A stretch of DNA of 64,000 nucleotides from Streptomyces sp. NBC_00554 (GTDB lineage Bacteria; Actinomycetota; Actinomycetes; Streptomycetales; Streptomycetaceae), in assembly GCF_041431135.1 (NCBI RefSeq), contig NZ_CP107799.1:9812501-9876500 (forward strand), in the 5' to 3' direction. Made by a program: the position numbers and the translations under genes. The notes beneath the pieces were generated by a model. That model was not told the origin of the DNA, made no database searches, and saw only the letters and a list, made by a program, of their open reading frames with translations. Numbering within the stretch: the stretch's first letter is position 1; each line of letters opens with the position of its first letter. Positions 34,139-42,865 of this stretch are shown in pieces.

Positions 34139-35578
34139 ATGCTCGGATTCAGAAGATCCCGCCACAGACTCACCACGGCGCTGGCCGCGTTCGGGCTGCT
34201 CCTCACCGGCGCCGCCGTCCAGGCGGCCACCGCCACCCCGGCCGCCGCGGCGACCCCGCACCGCATCCTGTTCGACAACTCCAAGGCCGAGACCGCAGGC
34301 AACGCCGACTGGATCATCGGCACCAGCCAGCCGGACCCGCTGGGCCAGGACTCCACGCCGTCGGCCGAGACCGACTGGACGGGAGCGATCTCCGCGTGGG
34401 GCGTCGCCCTGCAGAAGACCGGCAACTACTCGCTGAAGACGCTCCCTTCGGGCGGCACCATCACGTACGGCACCACGGCCGCGACGGACCTGCAGAACTT
34501 CGACACGTTCGTCCTGCCCGAGCCGAACGTCCTGCTGAGCACCGCCGAGAAGACCGCGGTCATGAAGTTCGTGCAGAACGGCGGCGGCCTCTTCCTCGTC
34601 TCCGACCACACCGGAGCCGACCGCAACAACGACGGCGAGGACGCGGTCGAGGTCATCAACGACCTGATGTCCAACAACAGCGTCGACAGCACCAACCCGT
34701 TCGGCTTCACCGTCGACACGCTCAACGTCGGCACCGAGAACCCGAGGGCCATCTCCAGCACGACCGACCCGGTCCTGAACGGCTCCTTCGGCAAGGTCAC
34801 CGGCAGCATCATCCGCAGCGGCACGACGGCCACGCTGAGCCCCACCGCCAACTCCGCGGTCAAGGGCCTGCTCTACCGCAGCGGTTACTCCGGCAACACC
34901 GGAGCCTTCTTCGCCACCAGCACCTTCGGCAGCGGCCGGGTCGCGTTCTGGGGCGACAGCTCGCCCATCGACGACGGCACCGGCCAGTCGGGCAACACCC
35001 TGTACGACGGCTGGAACGACACCGCCGGCACGAACGCCGCCCTCGCCCTGAACGCCACCGAGTGGCTGGCGGGAACCAGCGACAGCGGCGGAGGCGGTGG
35101 CGGCACCTGCACCGCCGCGCAGCTGCTCGCCAACCCCGGTTTCGAGTCCGGCAGTTCGTCCTGGACGGCCACCAGCGGAGTGATCACCACCGACACCGGC
35201 CAGGCCGCCCGCACCGGCTCCTACAAGGCCTGGCTGAACGGCTACGGCGCGGCCCACACCGACACGCTCTCCCAGTCGGTGACCATCCCCTCCGGCTGCG
35301 CGGCCACCCTGAGCTTCTATCTCCATGTGGACACGGCCGAGACGACCACCAGCACGGCGTACGACACCCTCAAGGCCCAGGTTCTCAACAGCAGCGGCAC
35401 GGTCCTGGCGACCCTGGCCACGTACTCGAACCTGAACGCCGCGACGGGGTACACCCAGCGCACTTTCGATCTCGCCGGTTACGCCGGGCAGACGGTCACC
35501 GTCAAGTTCACCGGTATCGAAGGCTCCACGCTCCAGACGTCGTTCGTCATCGACGACACAGCCCTGAACGTGAGCTGA
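34139..35578 (+). CDS. Secreted protein with GATase-like N-terminal domain and carbohydrate-binding-like C-terminus
   Basis: A 479-aa exported protein with a signal peptide to about residue 37 (ATPAAAA). Residues 40-300 look like an alpha/beta class I glutamine-amidotransferase/ThuA-like domain (FDTFVLPEPNVLLSTAEK, FVQNGGGLFLVSDHTG, GRVAFWGDSS). A Gly-rich linker (about 316-321) follows. The last 155 residues form a beta-sandwich module beginning LLANPGFESG, as in carbohydrate-binding domains. GGAGG lies 8 nt before the ATG. Probably an extracellular polysaccharide-acting or -binding enzyme; the activity cannot be stated. The 232-nt region upstream has no clear operator. Confidence 0.7.
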   Translation: MLGFRRSRHRLTTALAAFGLLLTGAAVQAATATPAAAATPHRILFDNSKAETAGNADWIIGTSQPDPLGQDSTPSAETDWTGAISAWGVALQKTGNYSLKTLPSGGTITYGTTAATDLQNFDTFVLPEPNVLLSTAEKTAVMKFVQNGGGLFLVSDHTGADRNNDGEDAVEVINDLMSNNSVDSTNPFGFTVDTLNVGTENPRAISSTTDPVLNGSFGKVTGSIIRSGTTATLSPTANSAVKGLLYRSGYSGNTGAFFATSTFGSGRVAFWGDSSPIDDGTGQSGNTLYDGWNDTAGTNAALALNATEWLAGTSDSGGGGGGTCTAAQLLANPGFESGSSSWTATSGVITTDTGQAARTGSYKAWLNGYGAAHTDTLSQSVTIPSGCAATLSFYLHVDTAETTTSTAYDTLKAQVLNSSGTVLATLATYSNLNAATGYTQRTFDLAGYAGQTVTVKFTGIEGSTLQTSFVIDDTALNVS

Positions 35579-35591
35579 CCGAAGGCGTGAT

Positions 35592-35618
35592 GGGCGGGCC
35601 CCGAATCAGGGCCCGCCC
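35592..35618. terminator. Bidirectional terminator
   Basis: A 10-bp stem (35592-35601 with 35609-35618) and a 7-nt loop between convergent genes. Confidence 0.75.
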
Positions 35619-35621
35619 GCT

Positions 35622-36161
35622 TCACCCGGTGCGAAGCCACCCGGTGGCGGCCACGACCTGATGCGCGATGTCCATCACCGTGCGGTCGTCGGTCGCCACC
35701 CGCACGGTGTCCGCGGGCACCCGCTCGTCCAGCAGCCGCGCCTTGTAGGCACTGTTCGCCATCTCGCGCTCCAGCTCGGAACCGAGCTCCCGCCCCTTGA
35801 GCCGCCGGGCCGTGGTGTCGTCGGTGGCGGTCAGCAGCACGCGGAAGATCCGTACGTCGCTTCCCATCGCCCGCTCGAACAGGCTCGCCGACTCTTCCAG
35901 CACGCTCACGGTGTTGGTGTAGACGAGACGCCGGTAACCGAGTTCGGCGAAGTTCCCCCACACCGCCCGGAGATTCCGCTCGGTGATCCCGGCGCGGTGC
36001 GGGTCGCCGTCCGGCGCCGGATGCACGTACCCCATGAAGTCGCCCTCGATCACGGCGTGGGCGACCTCCGCGTCCCTCAGCCGTGCTGAGACCTCCCAGC
36101 CCACCGTGGACTTGCCGACGCCCGCGCGCCCGCCGATGAGCAGTACCTCCGGTTGGTCCAT
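35622..36161 (-). CDS. P-loop NTPase / small-molecule kinase-like protein
   Basis: A 179-aa AAA/kinase-fold protein. GGRAGVGKST (10-19) is Walker A. VIEGDFMGYVHP resembles the substrate-binding strand of nucleotide-kinase-like enzymes, and the ATDDRTVMDIAHQV tail is common in this Streptomyces group. It lies divergent from the ArsR-SRPBCC gene. The substrate is unknown; a phosphotransfer or resistance role is only a guess. Confidence 0.75.
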   Translation of the reverse strand: MDQPEVLLIGGRAGVGKSTVGWEVSARLRDAEVAHAVIEGDFMGYVHPAPDGDPHRAGITERNLRAVWGNFAELGYRRLVYTNTVSVLEESASLFERAMGSDVRIFRVLLTATDDTTARRLKGRELGSELEREMANSAYKARLLDERVPADTVRVATDDRTVMDIAHQVVAATGWLRTG

Positions 36162-36239
36162 GCAAGAAGCGTGCCAGCCCGGGGCGGGCCGGGCGATCGA
36201 TATGCGTCCGGTCGCGTACGCCTCTCCCGTGGGCGCCGC

Positions 36240-36269
36240 TTGACATGCAGGTAATTGCCTGCATAACTT
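36240..36269 (+). promoter_or_regulatory. Promoter with operator between -35 and -10
   Basis: TTGACA (36240-36245), 18-bp spacer, TAACTT (36264-36269). ATGCAGGTAATTGCCTGCAT (36245-36264) is an inverted repeat with 7-bp arms filling the spacer, as expected for autorepression by the ArsR domain downstream. Confidence 0.7.
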
Positions 36270-36298
36270 TGAGTGTGCGATCAGAAAGCGACCCAGGG

Positions 36299-37066
36299 AT
36301 GGACCAGGTCTTCAAGGCGCTGGCCGACGAGACGCGCAGGCAGCTCCTTGACCGGCTGCATGAGCACAACGGCCAGACGCTGGGCGACCTCTGCGAGCAC
36401 ATCGACATGAGACGGCAGTCGGTGACGCAGCATCTGGCGGTCCTGGAGGCCGCCAACCTGGTGAGCACGGTGCGGCGGGGGCGGGAGAAGCTGCACTACC
36501 TCAATCCGGTGCCGCTCCACGAGATCCAGGAGCGGTGGATCGACAAGTTCGAGCGCCCGCGGCTGCGCGCGCTCAGCGCGATCAAGCGACGAGCCGAGGA
36601 AGCCATGACCGACAAGCCGACCTTCGTGTACGTCACCTACATCCGGAGCACGCCTGAGAAGGTCTGGGACGCGCTCACCGACGCGGAGCTGACCGCCACG
36701 TACTGGGGGCACAGCAACGTCTCCGACTGGCAGCCCGGCTCCCGCTGGGAACACCGGCGCACCGACGGCTCCGGCATCGCCGACGTGGTGGGCACCGTCG
36801 TGGAGAGCGACCGTCCGACCCGCCTCGTGGCCACCTGGGCCGCGCCCGAGGACGAGGGCCAGGAGGACAAGTACTCCCGGGTCACCTACGACATCCAGCC
36901 GCACGCCGACATCGTCCGGTTGACCGTGACCCACGAGGACCTGACCGACGAGGGCGCCCTGAACGACGTGAGCTCCGGTTGGCCCGCGGTGCTGTCCAAC
37001 CTGAAGTCCCTGCTCGAGACCGGCAGCCCGCTGCCGCAGGAGCCGTGGCTCGTGCCGAACGGCTGA
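36299..37066 (+). CDS. ArsR-type regulator fused to SRPBCC (AHSA1-like) domain
   Basis: A 255-aa two-domain protein. The ArsR winged helix (1-85) has MDQVFKALADETRRQLLDRL and RRQSVTQHLAVLEAANLV. It lacks the metal-binding ELCVCDL motif, so sensing is probably not of metals. An Aha1/SRPBCC hydrophobic-ligand domain (108-250) follows, with TYIRSTPEKVWDALTD. In many genomes these are two adjacent genes; here they are one frame, although M103 could mark an old start. ATG 36299 lies 30 nt after the -10. It probably represses itself and senses a hydrophobic ligand. Confidence 0.85.
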   Translation: MDQVFKALADETRRQLLDRLHEHNGQTLGDLCEHIDMRRQSVTQHLAVLEAANLVSTVRRGREKLHYLNPVPLHEIQERWIDKFERPRLRALSAIKRRAEEAMTDKPTFVYVTYIRSTPEKVWDALTDAELTATYWGHSNVSDWQPGSRWEHRRTDGSGIADVVGTVVESDRPTRLVATWAAPEDEGQEDKYSRVTYDIQPHADIVRLTVTHEDLTDEGALNDVSSGWPAVLSNLKSLLETGSPLPQEPWLVPNG

Positions 37067-37095
37067 CGGGGGAGGGGGAGCCGTGCGGCATGAGA

Positions 37096-37124
37096 AGGCC
37101 GGCCCGCTCAGCGCGGGCCGGCCT
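37096..37124. terminator. Bidirectional terminator
   Basis: A 12-bp stem (37096-37107 with 37113-37124) and a 5-nt loop between convergent genes. Confidence 0.75.
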
Positions 37125-37170
37125 CACGTCGGCTTCCTTCCGTTACCTACTTACTGCCGCTTGCCTCCGG

Positions 37171-37611
37171 CTACGCCCGAGGTGTGCTCTTCGTCGCCGT
37201 GACCGCGCACATCGCCCCCAGCACCACGGCCAGTGCGCCGATGATGATGCTGTTGAGTACGACTCCGGTGTCCGGGCTGGTGCCGACAATCCACGGCGAG
37301 ATGATCATCCACGTACCCATCGCGCAGATGGCCCAGCTCAGGCCGTACATCCTCTCCGGCGTGATGGTGAATCCGAGGGCCAGCAGGGCTATCGCGATAC
37401 CCATGATCAGGTTGTGCGTCACGAGCGCGGGCTGGCTTGTCGTGTAGTGGAGTATCCACGGGGACACGGCGCAGTACAGACCGAGCAGGAACACCGGCCC
37501 GTCCACGAGCGCCACGTCGCGGCCGCCGACCATGCGGGCATACCGGTCCCGCATTTCGTTTACGTCGGGGTGGCTGCTTATGTCACCTCTGGGGTGCGAG
37601 ACGTTGGCCAT
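37171..37611 (-). CDS. SPW-repeat membrane protein
   Basis: A 146-aa protein with four hydrophobic helices and two copies of the SPW motif (CAVSPWILHY, MIISPWIVGTSPDTG), the hallmark of this family. The N-terminal 35 residues are polar and cytoplasmic. AAGGAG sits 8 nt before ATG 37611; a longer in-frame start (37683) adds an unconserved Arg-rich stretch. Function unknown; members are often stress-related in Streptomyces. Confidence 0.87.
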   Translation of the reverse strand: MANVSHPRGDISSHPDVNEMRDRYARMVGGRDVALVDGPVFLLGLYCAVSPWILHYTTSQPALVTHNLIMGIAIALLALGFTITPERMYGLSWAICAMGTWMIISPWIVGTSPDTGVVLNSIIIGALAVVLGAMCAVTATKSTPRA

Positions 37612-37733
37612 GACTCGTCTCCTTCGAGCTCTTTCGATCTCTGCGGCCCCGCCGCCTCTGGTGCGGTATGCGGCAGGTGCCACGTACGTCTCATTGTGCG
37701 CTTATTTCTTCTTTATGTGTAGCGGGAGGTGCG

Positions 37734-39989
37734 TCAGGTGCCGGAGACGAGTAGGTAGTCGAGGTTGAAGCCACCGGTTTCGCAGTAGACGGTGACCGTC
37801 TGTTCTCCGGCCCGGAGGTCGACCGGTACGTGCACCGACTGGTAGGTCCCCCAGCCACCCGTGGCCGGCACCGAGGCCGTTGCCAGCGTGGTGCCGTTGT
37901 CGTCGCGGAGCGACACGGCGTTCGTCGCGGTGGTGTCCGTGCCGTTGGCAACACGCAGCTCAAGATCGTAGGAGCCTGCCTGCGGCACATCGACGCGGTA
38001 CGTGAGCCAGTTGCCGGCGGCTGTCCAGCCCACGTTCTTGCCGCCACTGGCGGCGGCGTTGCTCTCGATGAAGTTGCTGCCGTCCGCGGGCCAACCCTGC
38101 TGGGTGGTGTAGCCCTCGGCCTCGATCCTCTCGCCCACAGGAGTCGCGTGCGGCTGCACGGTGAGATGGACGGTCACCTGGTCGTGCGCCCTGCCGTCGG
38201 TGGCGTAGAAGGTCAGGTCCTGCTCGCCGGCGGCGGTCGGACGGATCGTGACCAGGCCGGTCGCAGGGTCGAGGGTGACGCCGCCCGGCAGTTCGGTGGC
38301 GTAGTAGGCCAGCCGGTCCCGGTCCCGGTCGGTGGCCTTCAACTGCAGGCTCACGGTGCTGTATTGGTCGGCGACGACATCGGCGGCCTGCTCGAAGACC
38401 GGGGCGTGGTTGCGGGAACCCGTCGCCACCTTGCCCTTCCACCGGTAGGTGGCGAAGGAGCCCGCCGGAACGGTCACCACGAACGTCTGGCCGGCGACGA
38501 CGACCCGGACCTCGCTGTCGGTGCCGGCGCTGTTGCCGAGGACCGCGGTGAAGGTCCCGTTCCCAGAGCGGTAGACCACGTTGCTGACACCGTGTTCCGC
38601 GGCGCTGGACTCGAGGCGCACGTCACCGGGGGAGAGATATTTGGAGAACTGCCCGATCGTGTACAGCTCGTCGCGAACGGTGAAGTCCTTCGTGAGCGTG
38701 TTCACCTTCACCAGCCGGTCCGGCCACTTGGTGGTGGCCGCGACCTCGTCCCAGTCGATGTCGTTGTCGCGGGAGGGCGTCCAGTGCAGTGTCCCGCCGT
38801 CCTGGTCCGTGGCCTGGGCCCACAGGATGTAGGAACCGGCGTCGAGGCGGAAGTCGTTGAGGACGGTCGAGGGCGACAGATCGCTCGTCTCCGTGAGGTG
38901 GACCGGCTTTCCCGTCTCCTCATAGGCGTCGCGCATGACGCTCGGGTCGCCCCAATAGGGGTGGAAGGCGATGGCGTCCGTCGCGTTGCGGACCTGCTCG
39001 CCCGTCACTGAGCCGTCCGGGGCGTCCTCGAAGATGCGGTAGTAGTTCTTGGTCGCCGTGCTGCCCGGATCACGCCAGTCCCAGAAGTTGAAGTCGTGCA
39101 CGTACAACTCGGTGCTCAGCCGCGCCTTCTTGAACTCCCGCTTGATCGCCAGGGTCAGCTTCTGCTGCTGCTCGACACTGATGTCCATGGCCGGGTAGAC
39201 GACGTCCATGCCCGGCTCGTTCAGCAGGGTCAGCGCGTCGACGCGGATGCCCTTCTTGGCGTACGCCTGGACGAACTTGACGTAGTACCGCGCGAACACG
39301 TCGATGCAGTCGTCGCGCAACTTGCCGGCCTGGTAGTAGTCCGTGGTGCTCCCGGGCTTGAGCGCGACCTCGCCGGTGAACTGGTTGTTCGTCTTCATCC
39401 ACGCCGGTGCGCTCCACGCCGATGCGAAGAAGGTGGCCTTGGGGTTGTAGCGCTGGATGAGCTTGATCGTGTCGATGATGTGCAGGTCGATGTCCCGCTG
39501 GATGGAGAAGTACTTCAGACCGAAGTCCTCGGTGACACCGGCGGGCAGGTCGTCCTCCGACCAGAACGGGAGGTGCTCGATGAGATCGGGGCTGCCGATG
39601 GTCAACCGGAACCGGTCCAGGCCCGCGCCGGTCCTGGGGTCGACAAGGAGCCGGATGGCCTCCTCGCGCTTGGCGGGGGTGAGCTTCCACAGGTTGGACA
39701 CGCTGGTCTCGTCCAGGGAGAAGCCGATACCCGTGTATTCCTGCCGGGCCGCACTGGGGTCGACGACCACCGTGGCATCGACGGAGCCGCCGGAATCAGT
39801 GCCCGTCCGGACACTCGGCAGCGGCTGCCATGCCTGCGCACCGCCGGTCGAGTAGGTGCCGGTCACGACCTGGCCGTTCTTGGCCGTCCCGTCGGCGGCC
39901 CGTTCCGCATGCGCGGCCGGACCCGTGCCGGCCAATGTGGACAGTGTCGTGACAGCGATGGCCGCGATCGCGGTGAGAGTACGTCTCAC
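37734..39989 (-). CDS. Secreted GH30-family glycoside hydrolase with Ig-like and CBM6-type modules
   Basis: A 751-aa exported enzyme. The signal peptide ends near AHA-ERA (28). The GH30 TIM barrel has acid/base Glu258 in LTLLNEPGMD and nucleophile Glu367 in HLTETSD. A beta-sandwich side domain follows to about 515, then an Ig-like domain (about 520-615) and a C-terminal CBM6/35 module starting IEAEGYTTQQG and ending GGFNLDYLLVSGT. GH30 enzymes act as beta-glucosidases, glucuronoxylanases or beta-1,6-glucanases; the exact bond is not readable. It is divergent from an NlpC/P60-like gene. Confidence 0.85.
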   Translation of the reverse strand: MRRTLTAIAAIAVTTLSTLAGTGPAAHAERAADGTAKNGQVVTGTYSTGGAQAWQPLPSVRTGTDSGGSVDATVVVDPSAARQEYTGIGFSLDETSVSNLWKLTPAKREEAIRLLVDPRTGAGLDRFRLTIGSPDLIEHLPFWSEDDLPAGVTEDFGLKYFSIQRDIDLHIIDTIKLIQRYNPKATFFASAWSAPAWMKTNNQFTGEVALKPGSTTDYYQAGKLRDDCIDVFARYYVKFVQAYAKKGIRVDALTLLNEPGMDVVYPAMDISVEQQQKLTLAIKREFKKARLSTELYVHDFNFWDWRDPGSTATKNYYRIFEDAPDGSVTGEQVRNATDAIAFHPYWGDPSVMRDAYEETGKPVHLTETSDLSPSTVLNDFRLDAGSYILWAQATDQDGGTLHWTPSRDNDIDWDEVAATTKWPDRLVKVNTLTKDFTVRDELYTIGQFSKYLSPGDVRLESSAAEHGVSNVVYRSGNGTFTAVLGNSAGTDSEVRVVVAGQTFVVTVPAGSFATYRWKGKVATGSRNHAPVFEQAADVVADQYSTVSLQLKATDRDRDRLAYYATELPGGVTLDPATGLVTIRPTAAGEQDLTFYATDGRAHDQVTVHLTVQPHATPVGERIEAEGYTTQQGWPADGSNFIESNAAASGGKNVGWTAAGNWLTYRVDVPQAGSYDLELRVANGTDTTATNAVSLRDDNGTTLATASVPATGGWGTYQSVHVPVDLRAGEQTVTVYCETGGFNLDYLLVSGT

Positions 39990-40114
39990 AGCTGCTCCTG
40001 GGCTCGGGGGATGAGGGGGTTGGCGCTGCGCTGAACGGGCGGCTCAAGAGGGAGCGGTGCGATGTCGGATACGTCCCGATGACCTGGCACGCCGGCCGAC
40101 AGAGGGGTGTACGT

Positions 40115-40714
40115 ATGCGTCCTGACGTGACGACAGCCACCACGGCAACTCCCTCCCGCCCCACCGATGCGGCAGATCCAAGCAATATCCTTGGTGTTAA
40201 GTCAAGGCTTGAAAAAAGTCGTCTTGGTAAAGCGGGCACCGGTGCAACGGAGTTGCGACAGGCGGAGGCGGAGTTGCGGGAGCCGAGTGCGGACGAGTTG
40301 CTGGCGCGCTTGCCCGAGTGGGTATGGGGAACGCCGTACGTCGGCAGGCGCTTTCCCGGCTCCCGGGCTGTCGCTGAGAAGCCGGGCCTCGCCGAGGGCG
40401 CCAACTGTCAGCTCTTCGCCTATGAAGTGCTCCGGCACTGGGCCATCGACGTCCCCGCCTGGCGGTCGAGCGACCTGTGGGACGACACCGAACTCACCGA
40501 ACGGGTCGCGCACGCCCGGCCGTTGGACCTGGTGCTCTTCAACGCCACCGACGACGCCTGGGGCGCGCACGTCGGCGTGGTCGTGGGGGAGGGCCGGGTG
40601 CTGCACCTCAGTGCAGAGGCCGGCCGTCCCGTCGTGTGGGGCATGGCGGATTTCGCCACCCGCGACCGGTATCGCACGCTCATCGGCTTCAAGCGGGTCC
40701 TGCGGCGAGTGTGA
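40115..40714 (+). CDS. NlpC/P60-like cysteine hydrolase domain protein (cytosolic)
   Basis: A 199-aa protein without a signal peptide. GANCQLFAYEVL carries the candidate catalytic Cys and HVGVVVGEGRVLHLS the candidate His, in the order of the NlpC/P60 fold. The ATG at 40115 has AGAGGGG upstream. Homology seems to begin only near residue 58 (ELRQAEAELREPSADELL), and the preceding 55 residues are Thr/Pro-rich with an unusually A/T-rich patch, so a later start is possible. The 3' end overlaps the convergent LysR gene by 26 nt. Substrate unknown. Confidence 0.65.
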   Translation: MRPDVTTATTATPSRPTDAADPSNILGVKSRLEKSRLGKAGTGATELRQAEAELREPSADELLARLPEWVWGTPYVGRRFPGSRAVAEKPGLAEGANCQLFAYEVLRHWAIDVPAWRSSDLWDDTELTERVAHARPLDLVLFNATDDAWGAHVGVVVGEGRVLHLSAEAGRPVVWGMADFATRDRYRTLIGFKRVLRRV

Positions 40715-41624
40715 GCCGCCCGCCCAGCTCGCGAGCTCTTCGCAGGAACGCCTCGTGAAGGTCGTCGGCCGCGCGGGGTACGGAGTCCGCCCTGCGGCGC
40801 TGCAGCATCAGCACCACCTGCGTGGAATCGTCGTCGAGCGGGCGATAGGTGATCGCGCCGCGCCGCTCCAACGGGTCGCCGATCACGCTGAAGTCGGGCA
40901 GGACCGTAGCGCCAAGGCCTTCGGCGACCATCAGCTTGCCCATCTCGGCGCCGTCGGTCGAGTACGAGAAGGACGGGGCGTGGCCCTCCAGGAGCCGGTG
41001 GACGTAGCGGTGCATGACGTATCCGGTGCGCATGGCGATCAGTGGCTCGCGCTCGTCGAGGAGGTCGGACGCCGAGACCGTGTCCAGCGAGGCGAGGGGG
41101 CTGTCCGGGCGTACGCACAACACCGGGCGTCCGCGCAGCAGTTCGGTGGTCTCGAAGTCGGCGGGCAGGTCGTCGCCGTCGAGATGATTCACCAGACCGA
41201 GGTCGAAGCCGCCCTCCGACAGCGCCCGGTGGATGTCCGACTGCTGGGCGCCGACCACCTCCACCTGCGTCAGCGGATGCGTCGCGCGGAACTCGCGGAC
41301 CGTGGGGATGAGCAACGGCACGGTCGCCGCGTTCACCGTGCCGACGCGGACCATGCGGCTGATGCGGTGCTGCTCACCGGCCGCGCCCCGCAGCCGGTCC
41401 ACCGCGTCCAGCACGTTGATGATGTGCGGCAGCAGATCCCGCCCCTCGGCGCTCATCTTCGCGCCGGTCCGCTTGCGCTCCAGCAGGTCGACGCCGAGTT
41501 CGCGCTCCAGATTCCGTACGGTCTCGCTGAGCGCGGGCTGCGAGAGGTGGAGTTCCTCGGCGGCCCGGCGCAACGAGCCGAGCCGGGTGACCGCCGCGAT
41601 GTATTCCAGCTGCTCTATTCGCAC
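40689..41624 (-). CDS. LysR-family regulator (probable sulfur-operon regulator)
   Basis: A 311-aa LysR regulator. The helix-turn-helix is MRIEQLEYIAAV through LRRAAEELHLSQPALSETVRNLE. The ligand-binding domain has VRVGTVNAATVPLLIPTV and MVAEGLGATVLPDF. GTG 41624 begins exactly at the conserved N-terminus; an in-frame start at 41675 adds 17 unconserved residues. It is divergent from the leader peptide and sulfur-scavenging operon, so it is the obvious candidate regulator, though no operator was identified. Confidence 0.88.
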   Translation of the reverse strand: MRIEQLEYIAAVTRLGSLRRAAEELHLSQPALSETVRNLERELGVDLLERKRTGAKMSAEGRDLLPHIINVLDAVDRLRGAAGEQHRISRMVRVGTVNAATVPLLIPTVREFRATHPLTQVEVVGAQQSDIHRALSEGGFDLGLVNHLDGDDLPADFETTELLRGRPVLCVRPDSPLASLDTVSASDLLDEREPLIAMRTGYVMHRYVHRLLEGHAPSFSYSTDGAEMGKLMVAEGLGATVLPDFSVIGDPLERRGAITYRPLDDDSTQVVLMLQRRRADSVPRAADDLHEAFLRRARELGGRLTLAAGPA

Positions 41625-41761
41625 CGCAGCAGAATGCGGTCGCCCGACTGCCGTGTTCAAGGGTTTCCCTGTCACACCTTCGTGAAATTCGCCGGTCCGG
41701 GATGCGAGACCGATCGGCTGTTCCTTGACGGTCCGGACGGGGGGCTGCGACGATCGACGGC

Positions 41762-41845
41762 ATGAAGATGCGACTGGACCTCACGCGGCGACGCCATGTC
41801 GACCTCGCGCGTGTCTCCAGCTCCTTCTGTTGTCGCGAAGCCTGA
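41762..41845 (+). CDS. Cysteine-containing leader peptide of the sulfur operon
   Basis: A 27-aa peptide. It reads MKMRLDLTRRRHVDLARV, then SSSFCCREA. The RRRHVDLARV core and Cys pair near the end match the short leader peptides found before sulfur-metabolism operons in Streptomyces. A TTGACG -35-like element lies at 41725. Ribosome stalling at the two Cys codons when cysteine is scarce would control downstream expression. An 8-bp complementary pair (41892-41899 with 41947-41954) lies in the following 180 nt and could be part of the attenuator. Confidence 0.8.
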   Translation: MKMRLDLTRRRHVDLARVSSSFCCREA

Positions 41846-42022
41846 CGATCCCGACGGTAGGGTCCCCTTCGCACGGACCAGCCCGCCCACCGGTGAAATC
41901 TCCCGCACGGCGCCGCTCTGTGCTTTCCGGCACCCGCCGTACCCCTTTCACCGCCCGCATTCCCATGGAAAAGCCGGGCCTGCAATTCGTCATGCCTTCG
42001 TATCGAACAGCGGGAGTTCTCC

Positions 42023-42271
42023 GTGCCCGAAACAGAATCCGCACCTGACACCCCCACAGACAACGCGACCGAACCCGTCCGATTCGCCTACTGGGTGCCC
42101 GACGTCAGCGGTGGCCTGGTGACCAGCAGAATCGAGCAACGCACCGACTGGGGTTATGAGTACAACCACGAGGAGGTCGAGTGCTTCGGCCGCCGGGTGC
42201 TGCCCCTCGTGCGCGAACTGGAGGCCCAACTGCCCCGGTCCGACGCCGAGTCCGTGGCTGTCCACGCCTGA
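42023..42271 (+). pseudogene. sfnG: Internally deleted dimethylsulfone monooxygenase (SfnG remnant)
   Basis: An 82-aa open frame. Residues 17-46 (VRFAYWVPDVSGGLVTSRIE and the following QRTDWGYEYN) match the extreme N-terminus of SfnG-type luciferase-like monooxygenases. Residues 47-70 (HEEVECFGRRVLPLVRELEA) match the extreme C-terminus. The family is about 360-380 aa, so roughly 290 residues, including the whole catalytic barrel, are missing in frame. GTG 42023 with GGGAG keeps a good ribosome site. It is first in the sulfur operon. The product cannot be an active oxygenase; the frame may persist because it couples translation or because the deletion is recent. Confidence 0.85.
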
Positions 42272-42306
42272 CCACCACCTTCTCCCGCTGCGCAGAAAGA
42301 GGGCCC

Positions 42307-42861
42307 ATGGCCACCGTCCTGTCCGTCTCCGGCAGCCCCTCCGTCTCCTCCCGCACCGCCAAACTCCTGCGCCACCTGGACACCCGGCTGGCCGCCCAGG
42401 GGCACGAGGTGATCCCGCTCGACGTCCGCACCATCCCGGCCGAGGCCCTGCTCGGCGCAGACTTCAAGCACCCCGCCATCGTCGAGGCGACCGAACTCTT
42501 CGCCCGCGCCGACGGCGTGGTCATCGGCACGCCCGTCTACAAGGCCGCCTACTCGGGCGTCCTCAAAGCGCTGCTCGACCTGCTCCCGCAGTACGCGCTC
42601 ACCGGGAAGACCGTGCTGCCGCTGGTCACCGGAGGCAGCACCGCGCATGTCCTCGCCCTCGACTACGCGCTCCGCCCGGTACTCAACTCCATGGGCGCGG
42701 CGCACATAGTCCAGGGCTGGTTCACCCTCGACAAGGACATCACCACGGGGGAGGACGGCAGCATCACCGTCGCGCCGGGCACCGCCGAGGCCCTGGCGCA
42801 GGTGGTCGACCAGTTCTCGGCCGCGCTCGGCCGCTCACCCCTGCTGGCCGCGGCGGTCTGA
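42307..42861 (+). CDS. ssuE: NADPH-dependent FMN reductase (SsuE-like)
   Basis: A 184-aa flavodoxin-fold reductase. VLSVSGSPSVSSRTAKLL binds FMN phosphate, and GTPVYKAAYSGVLKALLDLLP and PLVTGGSTAHVLALDYALRPVL are the SsuE signatures. It supplies reduced FMN to the alkanesulfonate monooxygenase and SfnB-type enzyme encoded downstream. Length is normal. Confidence 0.9.
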   Translation: MATVLSVSGSPSVSSRTAKLLRHLDTRLAAQGHEVIPLDVRTIPAEALLGADFKHPAIVEATELFARADGVVIGTPVYKAAYSGVLKALLDLLPQYALTGKTVLPLVTGGSTAHVLALDYALRPVLNSMGAAHIVQGWFTLDKDITTGEDGSITVAPGTAEALAQVVDQFSAALGRSPLLAAAV

Positions 42862-42865
42862 CACC

